NCBI RefSeq assembly: GCF_011405655.1
Contig: NZ_AP022829.1
Coordinates: 1,721,001 to 1,785,000, forward strand
DNA from: Adlercreutzia hattorii
Lineage (GTDB): Bacteria; Actinomycetota; Coriobacteriia; Coriobacteriales; Eggerthellaceae
Length of the DNA stretch: 64,000 bases
Direction of reading: 5' to 3'
Positions 7,692-14,828 of this stretch are shown one piece after another. Positions within the stretch are counted from its first letter, which is position 1; each line of letters starts with the position of its first letter. A program made the translations under genes and the position numbers. Below the pieces are notes generated by a model that had not been told where the DNA came from, did no database searches, and saw only the letters and a program-made list of their open reading frames with translations.

Positions 7692-8599
7692 CGCTCGCCG
7701 GTATCGGGGGCCAGCGTCACCACGGTCTTGCCCGGGCCGAGCACCCGCGCCAACCGCAGAGCGGCTGCCACGTTGGTGCCCGAGGAGATGCCGGCAAACA
7801 GGCCCTCCTCTCGGGCGAGGCGCCGCGCGCATTCCAGAGCTTCCTCATCGGTCACCACGACGATCTCGTCGATGAGCGCGGTGTCCATGATGGCGGGCAG
7901 GATGCCATCGCCGATGCCCATCTGCACATGGGTGCCGATGGCGCCGCCCGAGAGCAGTGCGGCATGCTCGGGCTCGGCGGCCCAGATCTGCACCTTGGGG
8001 AAGACCGTGCGCAGCTCGGAGCCTATACCAGTGATGGTGCCACCAGTGCCGAAGCCGGAGCAGAAGCCATCGATGGCGATGCCGGCCGCGCGCACATCGG
8101 CAAGGATCTCCGCGGCCGTGCCATCGACATGGGCCGCCAGGTTGTCGCGGTTCACGAACTGCTGGGGCACGAACACGCGCGGGTCGTCGGCGGCCATCCT
8201 CTGGGCGAGGGCGATGCACTCCCGAATGCAGGCGCCGATGTCCCCCTCGTCATGGACGCAGATCACCTCGGCCCCGTAATGCTCCATGATGCGCCGGCGC
8301 TCCACCGAGCAGGAGTCCGGCATGATGATGCGGGCCGCGTAGCCCTTCACGGCCGCCACGAGCGCGAGCCCCACGCCCTGGTTGCCGCTGGTGGGCTCCA
8401 CGATAATGGAATCGGGGCTAAGCTCGCCGCGCTCCTCGGCGCGCTCGATCATCTTCAGCGCCGTACGCGTCTTCACCGATCCGCCCACGTTCACCGCTTC
8501 GAACTTCACGAGCACTTGGGCGTCATCGGGCCCGGTCATGCGCCGCAGCCGCACGAGCGGCGTCGATCCCACGGCTTCCAGAATGTTATCGCAGATCAT
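7658..8599 (-). CDS. cysK: Cysteine synthase family PLP enzyme (O-acetylserine sulfhydrylase)
   Basis: A 313-residue fold-type II PLP enzyme. The PLP lysine is in NVGGSVKTRTA. The phosphate/substrate loops are PTSGNQGVGLA and GFGTGGTITGIG, and the C-terminal LAPDTGERYFST is the family end. It makes cysteine from O-acetylserine and sulfide. The usual NPGGSVKDR is NVGGSVKTR and the usual TSGNTG is TSGNQG, so a related specificity (cystathionine beta-synthase-like or O-phosphoserine) is possible. It stands alone in its transcription unit. Confidence 0.88.
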   Translation of the reverse strand: MICDNILEAVGSTPLVRLRRMTGPDDAQVLVKFEAVNVGGSVKTRTALKMIERAEERGELSPDSIIVEPTSGNQGVGLALVAAVKGYAARIIMPDSCSVERRRIMEHYGAEVICVHDEGDIGACIRECIALAQRMAADDPRVFVPQQFVNRDNLAAHVDGTAAEILADVRAAGIAIDGFCSGFGTGGTITGIGSELRTVFPKVQIWAAEPEHAALLSGGAIGTHVQMGIGDGILPAIMDTALIDEIVVVTDEEALECARRLAREEGLFAGISSGTNVAAALRLARVLGPGKTVVTLAPDTGERYFSTVLFEGE

Positions 8600-8898
8600 A
8601 GCTTCCCCTCACCTTCGGGGTCATCGTTTTCCACGACAGATTCTAGCATCGCCCCCGATTCCCTTTGCCGCCCCCTCCCCGAAACGCCGAAACCCCGCCC
8701 CGAGGGGCGCAGCACGTCTCCGCACGCACTGCCGAAGTCGTCAAATAAGTAACTGCGCTATCATAGACATCAGCAAAGCGCCCGACCGGGGAGTATTTCA
8801 CATAAGTCCGGCGCTTTACTTTTGCCAAAGCGCTCGAGCAGTGAGCATTTCACTCAAGTCGGGCGCTTTCGTATTTCCGGATCCCCAGTACGGCATCA
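8600..8898. repeat. Gene-free stretch with twin 43-bp hairpin repeats
   Basis: Two 43-bp repeats at 8775-8817 and 8827-8869 differ at 8 positions. Each starts AAAGCGC, ends GCGCTTT, and keeps ATTTCAC in the loop, so each can fold into a hairpin with a ~7-11 bp stem. No gene is supported; the 61-codon minus frame over it has no ribosome-binding site. Cause unknown: mobile palindromic repeats or a structured transcript. Confidence 0.5.
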
Positions 8899-8926
8899 AA
8901 CAAAAACAGGAGCCCGTAGGCTCCTG
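8899..8926 (-). terminator. Terminator of the tRNA-Asp operon
   Basis: On the minus strand CAGGAGCC-TACG-GGCTCCTG is followed by TTTTTGTTT, 12 bp after the 3' end of the second tRNA-Asp. Confidence 0.9.
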
Positions 8927-8937
8927 AACTAGTTAAA

Positions 8938-9014
<77 letters not shown>

Positions 9015-9034
9015 GAATGGTGTCGTGCTGAAAA

Positions 9035-9111
<77 letters not shown>

Positions 9112-9130
9112 GTGTTTCAGCAGCCCGTAT

Positions 9131-9158
9131 AGTTTAACAGAATCGCTCTTCCGCACAA
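9131..9158 (-). promoter_or_regulatory. Promoter of the tRNA-Asp pair
   Basis: Minus strand -35 TTGTGC (9158-9153), 16-bp spacer, -10 TAAACT (9136-9131). Confidence 0.5.
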
Positions 9159-9180
9159 GCCCCTTTTTCGAGAATTTTTC

Positions 9181-9543
9181 CTACTGTGCCTCGCGGTAGG
9201 AGCCCTCGAAGGTGAAGCGGCCCATCTTGGTGCCTCCGAGCACGTGAATGTGCAGGTGATTCACCGTGGCCGCCGAGTCGGGGCCCGTGTTCACCACGGT
9301 GCGGTAGCCGGACTCGCCGACGCCCTTCAAACGCGCCACCTCCGGCACGACGCTCATCATATGCCCGATGACCTCGGCCGGCACGCCGGCGGCCAAGTTG
9401 TCGTAGTGGGTCTTCGGCACGATGAGGGTGTGCACCGGCGCCTCGGGCTCGATGTCGTCGAAGGCGTAGCACACATCGTCCTCGTACACCTTGGCCGACG
9501 GGATCTCGCCGGACACGATCTTGCAGAACAGGCAATCGTCCAT
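9181..9543 (-). CDS. HIT-family nucleotide hydrolase (HINT-like)
   Basis: A 120-residue histidine-triad protein with CLFCKIVSGEIPSAKVYED at the N-terminus, the substrate strand PVHTLIVPKTHY, and the HxHxH triad HLHIHVLGG. The family hydrolyses phosphoramidate or AMP-linked nucleotides in the cytosol. Paired N-terminal cysteines (CLFC) are typical of the zinc-binding bacterial HINT group. ATG 9543 is preferred over the upstream codon at 9558 because AAAGGAAGA precedes it. Single gene between tRNA-Asp and a repeat-rich gap. Confidence 0.93.
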   Translation of the reverse strand: MDDCLFCKIVSGEIPSAKVYEDDVCYAFDDIEPEAPVHTLIVPKTHYDNLAAGVPAEVIGHMMSVVPEVARLKGVGESGYRTVVNTGPDSAATVNHLHIHVLGGTKMGRFTFEGSYREAQ

Positions 9544-9596
9544 GGGTCTTCCTTTCAACTTCCAACCCTTAAATCATACCTTCATTTGCCCGCGTT

Positions 9597-9798
9597 GGCT
9601 TGAAAACAACGAAAGATCGGCAATCGCGCCGTTTTTCGCCCCTCCTTTGCCTGAAATGGCTTGGAAATGACGAAAGATCGGGCATGCCAAGCTCTTGAAA
9701 GCCCTTTTGTAATACACCAGCTGGGGAAACATCCGGTTCTGTATTACAAGGAAGCCCGATTTTCGCTCTTTCGGCCGAACTTTCGTGATTTCCAAGCC
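9597..9798. repeat. Nested intergenic repeat element
   Basis: Three copies of a ~25-bp unit GGCTTGGAAATGACGAAAGA: direct at 9597-9621 and 9658-9683, inverted at 9774-9798. Inside the inverted pair is a second inverted repeat, TTGTAATACA (9707-9716) and TGTATTACAA (9740-9749). No gene is supported in 9544-9809. Confidence 0.65.
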
Positions 9799-9809
9799 AT
9801 TTTGCGGGG

Positions 9810-10460
9810 CTAAATCCCCTCGGCGGCGCGCTGGTCGATGCGGAGGAAGGTGATCGGCCGCAGCATCTCGGTCGCGTGACCGGCGGCAACGGTCTCGCGA
9901 ATAAGTTCGCGGGCGAAGGCGTCGGCGCGCAAGGATCCCGTGGGCTTGGCCTCAAGGGAGAAGCGCACCGTGGCGCCGTCCAGCGACACCGGGCCCACGA
10001 GGAAGTCGGCCGGCACGAGCGTCTTCTCCTTCTTCTTGCGCACAACGGTGATGGCCTCGGGAACCACGATGGCGCCCGGAGCCTCGGAGAGCACGACCTC
10101 GTAGGTGCTCACGGGCAAAGCCACGCTGGCGGCGGCATCGCGCGCCTCAATGTAGCGCGCCTCGGTGGGGTACAAGTCGGCGGGACTCGCCTCCTGCAAC
10201 GCCGCGAGGGCACGGAGCGCCGGCACGTAGTCCGTGAGGAACAGACCGAATATCTCGGCGGTGCCTCCCACCCCCACGGGCAGAGCCGCCCCGAAGGCGA
10301 TGCGCATATGCGGCGAGAAGCCCTGGCTCACCGCAAAGGGCAGCTGCGCCCGGCGCACGGCGCGCTCGAGGGCGCGGGCCAGTTCCAGATGCGACAACAT
10401 GGCCAGACGGCCAGTCTCGCGGAACGTGACGCGCAGGCGGAACAAACGGGGATCGGCCAT
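9810..10460 (-). CDS. TIGR03936-type radical-SAM-linked protein (DUF2344)
   Basis: A 216-residue protein with the DUF2344 pattern: RLRVTFRETGRLAMLSHLELARALERA at the start (motif positions ~6-32) and SQGFSPHMRIAFGAALPVGVGGTAE. It is the usual partner of the large radical SAM protein just upstream and is fused to it in some bacteria. The function is not established; an RNA- or cofactor-related modification is suspected from context in other genomes. Its ATG overlaps the stop of the radical SAM gene (TAATG), so translation is probably coupled. It is the last gene of a minus-strand run that may begin at mreB. Confidence 0.85.
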   Translation of the reverse strand: MADPRLFRLRVTFRETGRLAMLSHLELARALERAVRRAQLPFAVSQGFSPHMRIAFGAALPVGVGGTAEIFGLFLTDYVPALRALAALQEASPADLYPTEARYIEARDAAASVALPVSTYEVVLSEAPGAIVVPEAITVVRKKKEKTLVPADFLVGPVSLDGATVRFSLEAKPTGSLRADAFARELIRETVAAGHATEMLRPITFLRIDQRAAEGI

Positions 10461-12394
10461 TATCGGATCGCCTCCTTCACCGTGCGGTACGGGTTGCGCG
10501 CCGGGGCCGCTTCCTTGCCCTCGCGCTCCTGCTGCAACTCGATGTCGACGCCCAACGTGGGGCAGGCGCCGCAGGCGGAGCAATTCTCGAAGGTGCAGTC
10601 GGGCGTCGTGATGCCGGCAGCAGCGCGCTCCCTCTCCCGCGCGAGGAACTTCGGCGAGACGGCGGCCGTGATGTGCGCCCAGGGCAGCACGTAGTCGGTC
10701 GGGAACTCGGCCTGGGCGATCGCGGCGGGATCAAGCCCCAGCTCCCCGGCAGCGCCCGTCCACGCCTCTTCGTTGAAGAGCTCCGTCCAGGCGTCGAATC
10801 GGGCGCCGCGCCGCCAGGCGGCCTCCACCCAATCGGCCACCTCGCGGCCGCCGCGGCTCATGACCGCCTCGACGAACGACGTCGCGGGATCGTGGTAGTG
10901 CACGTCCACCGCCTTGTACTTCACCGACCGCTTGAGCAGCCCCACGCGGCGCAACGTCTCCTCCGGGGAGATCTGGCCGTCCCATTGGAAGGGCGTCTGG
11001 GCCTTGGGCACGAACACCGCGCAGGACACGCTCATGCGCACGCTGCCACGCTGGTCGGCCGGCACGGCGGCCTTGGCGCGGTCGTAGGCGCGCTGGGCCA
11101 GACTCGCGATGCCCTTGATGTCGTCGTCGGTCTCGGTGGGCAGCCCCACCATGAAGTACAGCTTGCAGCGGCGCCAGCCGGCGGCAAAGGCGGCATCAAT
11201 GGCGGCGAACAGGTCGTCCTCGGTGACGTTCTTGTTGATGACGTCGCGCAGCCGCTGGGTGCCGGCCTCCGGCGCGAAAGTGAGACCGCCCTTCTTCTGG
11301 CCGGCCACGAGCTCGGCCATCTCCACCCCGAAGGCGTCCAGGCGCTGGGAGGGCACGCTCACGCGCACGCCGGCCCCGGCGCAGTCGGCGTTCACCCGCG
11401 AGAGGATCTCGGCGATCCGCGAGTGATCCGTGGAGGAGAGCGACGTCAGGCTCACCTCGTCGTAGCCGGTCTCGGCGAGGCCCCGGGCCACGGCGTCCAC
11501 GATGTTGTCGGCCGAGCGCTCCCGCACCGGGCGGTACATCATGCCCGCCTGACAGAAGCGGCAGCCCCGCGCGCAGCCGCGCAGGATCTCGACGTTCAGC
11601 CGGTCGTGCACCACCTCCGTATAGGGCACGATCATGGGCTCGAGGGCCGGGCTGTCGGCGAAACCCTCGAAGACGCGCTTGTGCACCACGCATGGCACAT
11701 CGTCGAACAGGGGCTCCGCCCAGCTGCCGGCCGCCTGGGCCTCCTCATCGCTGCGCCAGCGGTACAGACTCGGCACGTAGGCGCCGCCCACGCGCCGCAC
11801 CACCTCGCGCAGGATCTCGGCCCGGGGCGCGCCGGATGCGCGCAGCTCGCGGATGAGCGCCAGCGTCTCGGGCAGCTGCTCCTCCCCCTCGCCCACCAAG
11901 ATGACGTCGAAGAACGGCGCGTAGGGCTCCGGGTTGTAGGCGCACGGGCCGCCGGCCAGCACGATGGGGTCGCCCTCGGCGCGGTCGGCGGTGCGCAGCG
12001 GGATGCCGGCGAGGTCCAGCGTCTCCAGCACGTTGGTGGCGGCCAGCTCGTGGGGCAGCGTGATGCCCACCACGTCGAAGTCGGCCACGGGGCGGCAACT
12101 CTCCAGGGAGAACAGCGGCACGCCCTCCTCGCGCATGAGGTCGGCCATGTCCACCGCCGGCAGAAAGGCCCGCTCGGCCCCCATGCCGTCAGTGGCATTC
12201 ACGGCGTTCACGAGGATGCGCACGGCCTGGTTGGCCTGGCCCAACTCGTAGGTGTCCGGGTAGATCATGCAGAAGGCGAAGTCCCCCTCGGCCACCGGCG
12301 CCGATGAGCCCCACTCGTGGTTCAGGTAGCGGGCCGGCCGTTCCACCCGGGAGAGCAAAGGCTCCACCCGAGGCCACAGATCGCGCCTAGCCAC
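10460..12394 (-). CDS. TIGR03960-family radical SAM protein with B12-binding-like domain
   Basis: A 644-residue protein. The N-terminal half (~20-190) is cobalamin-binding-like (YPDTYELGQANQAVRILV, GITLPHELAATN, VLAGGPCAYNPEP). The radical SAM domain follows, with the cluster motif CARGCRFCQAG (~275-285) and SQRLDAFGVEMAELV and GLTFAPEAGTQRLRDVINKN nearby. A C-terminal CTFENCSACGACPT motif (~605-618) could hold a second Fe-S site. Reaction unknown; the protein is conserved with the DUF2344 gene that overlaps it. It overlaps the preceding EcsC-like gene by 8 bp, consistent with one transcript. Confidence 0.9.
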   Translation of the reverse strand: MARRDLWPRVEPLLSRVERPARYLNHEWGSSAPVAEGDFAFCMIYPDTYELGQANQAVRILVNAVNATDGMGAERAFLPAVDMADLMREEGVPLFSLESCRPVADFDVVGITLPHELAATNVLETLDLAGIPLRTADRAEGDPIVLAGGPCAYNPEPYAPFFDVILVGEGEEQLPETLALIRELRASGAPRAEILREVVRRVGGAYVPSLYRWRSDEEAQAAGSWAEPLFDDVPCVVHKRVFEGFADSPALEPMIVPYTEVVHDRLNVEILRGCARGCRFCQAGMMYRPVRERSADNIVDAVARGLAETGYDEVSLTSLSSTDHSRIAEILSRVNADCAGAGVRVSVPSQRLDAFGVEMAELVAGQKKGGLTFAPEAGTQRLRDVINKNVTEDDLFAAIDAAFAAGWRRCKLYFMVGLPTETDDDIKGIASLAQRAYDRAKAAVPADQRGSVRMSVSCAVFVPKAQTPFQWDGQISPEETLRRVGLLKRSVKYKAVDVHYHDPATSFVEAVMSRGGREVADWVEAAWRRGARFDAWTELFNEEAWTGAAGELGLDPAAIAQAEFPTDYVLPWAHITAAVSPKFLARERERAAAGITTPDCTFENCSACGACPTLGVDIELQQEREGKEAAPARNPYRTVKEAIR

Positions 12395-13574
12395 GGGCGC
12401 CTCCCTTGCCAGCGCCCTTCCCCTTGCCGCGCAGGGCGCGGAAGGCCGAGGCCCCGGCTCCGCGAGCCGCCTCGATCACCTTGCCGCCGGCGGGGGTTGC
12501 CGCCGCCTTCGACGCGGCCTCCACGGCCTCGTCACGGGCCTTCTGCACCACCGATGCCACGCCGACGATGTCGCCGCCGGCCTCGAAGTACTCGATGGCC
12601 GCGTGCCCCATGGCCTCGGTGCCCGCGAACCCGATGGCCCCCTTGATGGCCCAGCCGAGCACCGGCACCACGCCGACGGCCGTGCGGGCGATGTTGCGGA
12701 ACAGAAACGCCCCGCCCACGACGGCCGCCAGCTCCTTGATGCGCTCGGCCGACAACGGCTGGCCGTAGGCAGCGGCGATCTGCAGCAGCATCTTCGCCTG
12801 GTTGAGCGTCATGATGGGCATGTCGGCCCCGGGGATGAACACCACCACGCCCACGCCGGCGTTCTGCACCGAGGTGGCCCGCACCGCGTCCAAGGACAGC
12901 GGGCGCCGCACGAAGGGGAAGGCCAGCGCGAAGGCGAGGCGCTTGTCCTTGCAGGCGGCGATGATCCACTCCCCCATGCGACGATCCAACGTTGAGGCGC
13001 CCTCCCCGTCCAAGGGAATGGGCTCGGCATCGGCGGGCTCGGTCTCCACGGGCAGCGCGTGCTCGATGTCCTCGATAGCCGCCTCGGCCGCCGCGGCGTT
13101 CGGCGCCTCGTTGGCGGTGCTGCCGGCCGTGATGCGGCGCGCCAGAGCCCGGGCGGCGTCCCCGAAAGGCGTGGGGTTGGTCATGTTCGGCGCGACGATG
13201 TCCCCCTCGGGAACGGGCCAGCCGGCCGCCTCGGCCGCTGCGGCCACGGCGTGAGGGGCCGTGGTGGCCACCATGACCGGGATGCCGGCGCCGCGGATGT
13301 GGGCCGCCTGCTCGCCGATGCGGGGCGAATCGCCGGCGACGATGACCGCCATGTCGTCGGCCCCGTAGGGCTCGGCGAGCAGGTTGTCATCCAGATACCC
13401 GATGGTCACCCGGGTCTTGGCCCCCGCGCTCGCAAAGGCGCTGCGCACGTGGCCCACCACATCGCCCGGGGCCGTCTCGTCGATGTAGACCGACACCGCC
13501 AGAGGCGTGTTGCGCGCCTCGTCGATATCGGTGGCCGCCTTCAGGAGGGCGGGGATATCGAGGGGAAGATTCAT
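12387..13574 (-). CDS. EcsC/DUF697-like membrane-associated protein
   Basis: A 395-residue protein. The N-terminal ~130 residues are an alpha/beta region (SVYIDETAPGDVVGHVR, DMAVIVAGDS) whose identity is unclear. The C-terminal half (~215-350) resembles the DUF697 domain, with VVVFIPGADMPIMTLNQAKM and ELAAVVGGAFLFRNIARTAVG, then a Gly/Ala-rich amphipathic stretch that may touch the membrane. The last ~40 residues are Lys/Gly/Ala-rich. The ATG overlaps the rodA stop by 4 bp (ATGA), tying it to the cell-shape operon, though no role in morphology is known. Confidence 0.75.
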   Translation of the reverse strand: MNLPLDIPALLKAATDIDEARNTPLAVSVYIDETAPGDVVGHVRSAFASAGAKTRVTIGYLDDNLLAEPYGADDMAVIVAGDSPRIGEQAAHIRGAGIPVMVATTAPHAVAAAAEAAGWPVPEGDIVAPNMTNPTPFGDAARALARRITAGSTANEAPNAAAAEAAIEDIEHALPVETEPADAEPIPLDGEGASTLDRRMGEWIIAACKDKRLAFALAFPFVRRPLSLDAVRATSVQNAGVGVVVFIPGADMPIMTLNQAKMLLQIAAAYGQPLSAERIKELAAVVGGAFLFRNIARTAVGVVPVLGWAIKGAIGFAGTEAMGHAAIEYFEAGGDIVGVASVVQKARDEAVEAASKAAATPAGGKVIEAARGAGASAFRALRGKGKGAGKGGARG

Positions 13575-14827
13575 GAGGCCTTCCTTCCGTGAGAGGGAGT
13601 CCGGGCAAAGCCGGACTGCGTGGACGTATGGGAGTACACCGAGCCGATGAGCCCGATGAGCGCGAAGTTCACGACCATGAACGAGGAGCCGTAGCTGACG
13701 AAGGGCAGCGGGATGCCCGTGATGGGCATAAGGCCGCAGTCCATGCCGATGTTCTCCAAAATCTGGAAGAGCCACATGCCGATGACGCCCATGACGATGA
13801 GCATGCCGAAGAGGTTGTCGGCGCGCCGGGCGATGGAGAGGCACGCCACGATGAGCAGGGCGTACAGGCCGAGAAGCGCCATGACGCCCACGAACCCGAA
13901 CTCCTCGGCCAGAACGCAGAAGATGAAGTCCGTGGGGGCCTCGGGCAGAAAGCCGTGGGTCGACTGTGTGGCGTTCCCGATGCCTTTGCCGAACAGGCCG
14001 CCGCTGCCGATGGCGATCTTGGCCTGAGCGAGGTTGTAGCCGTCGCCGGAAAGGTCCCCCTCGGGGTTCAGGAACACGAGCAGGCGGCTGCGCTGGTAGT
14101 TCTTCAGGAGGCGGTACTCCCACGTGCCGTCGGACTGCTGGTACTTCAGCAGCTCGTCGACGGCGAACACCGCCGCGATGGCCGCGATGCCGGCGATGAG
14201 CGTGATGAGCAGGTAGCGCCCCTTGGCGCCTCCCATGACGAGCACCACCGCGGAGATGGCCATATACACCAGCCCCGTGCCCAAGTCCGGCTGGGTCATG
14301 ATGGCCGCGAACGGAACGAGCAGCATCCCGAGCACCTTGCAGTACTCGCGCCAATCGTCCAGCGTGCCCTGGTAGCGGGCCAGAAGGCTCGCGGCGAAGA
14401 GCACCACCGTGACCTTCGCGAACTCGCCGGGCTGCACCTGCATGCCGATCTTGATCCAGGATTTGGCCCCCATGCCCGCGTCGGTGCCGAGGCCCGGGAT
14501 GTGGGGCAGAAGGATGAGCACCACGTTGATGACGAGCAGCGCCGTGGTGAGGTTCGAAAGGCGCCGGTAGTCGAAGGCCCACAGGGCCACCATGGCGACC
14601 AGGCCCACCGCCACGCCCTGCAGCTGGCGGCTGAAGTTGTAGTCGGCGTCCCCCTGCACCGCCGACCAGCAGACCACGAGACCGTAGGCGACGAGCACCG
14701 CGATGACGGCGAGGAAGCCCCAGGGCACGCGCGCAAGCAGCGAGGGCGCAGCCGGGCGCGCCGAGCCGTGGGCCGGTCGGCGCTGGCTGGAGTGAACCGA
14801 GTGGATTTGGGGAAGCTGCTGGGCCAT
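13571..14827 (-). CDS. rodA: Rod-shape peptidoglycan glycosyltransferase RodA
   Basis: A SEDS-family polytopic protein of 418 residues with about 10 membrane segments. It contains the conserved GAKSWIKIG, MTQPDLGTGLVYM (catalytic Asp region), KIAIGSGGLFGKG and the C-terminal TGIPLPFVSYGSSFM. It polymerises lipid II glycan strands with PBP2 during side-wall synthesis. ATG 14827 lies one base after the mrdA stop with GAGGAC upstream, so the two partners are translated together. It is fourth in the mreB-mreC-mreD-mrdA-rodA order. Confidence 0.95.
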   Translation of the reverse strand: MAQQLPQIHSVHSSQRRPAHGSARPAAPSLLARVPWGFLAVIAVLVAYGLVVCWSAVQGDADYNFSRQLQGVAVGLVAMVALWAFDYRRLSNLTTALLVINVVLILLPHIPGLGTDAGMGAKSWIKIGMQVQPGEFAKVTVVLFAASLLARYQGTLDDWREYCKVLGMLLVPFAAIMTQPDLGTGLVYMAISAVVLVMGGAKGRYLLITLIAGIAAIAAVFAVDELLKYQQSDGTWEYRLLKNYQRSRLLVFLNPEGDLSGDGYNLAQAKIAIGSGGLFGKGIGNATQSTHGFLPEAPTDFIFCVLAEEFGFVGVMALLGLYALLIVACLSIARRADNLFGMLIVMGVIGMWLFQILENIGMDCGLMPITGIPLPFVSYGSSFMVVNFALIGLIGSVYSHTSTQSGFARTPSHGRKAS

Positions 14828-14828
14828 G

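Noticed and set aside
8643-8828. 61-codon minus frame over the twin hairpin repeats
   Set aside because: No ribosome site, low complexity, and its start lies within the repeats.
8775-8869. CRISPR array
   Set aside because: Only two diverged copies, a 9-bp spacer, palindromic ends and no cas genes.
9574-9795. 73-codon frame in the nested repeat element
   Set aside because: The frame follows the repeat copies and matches no family; explained by the palindromes.
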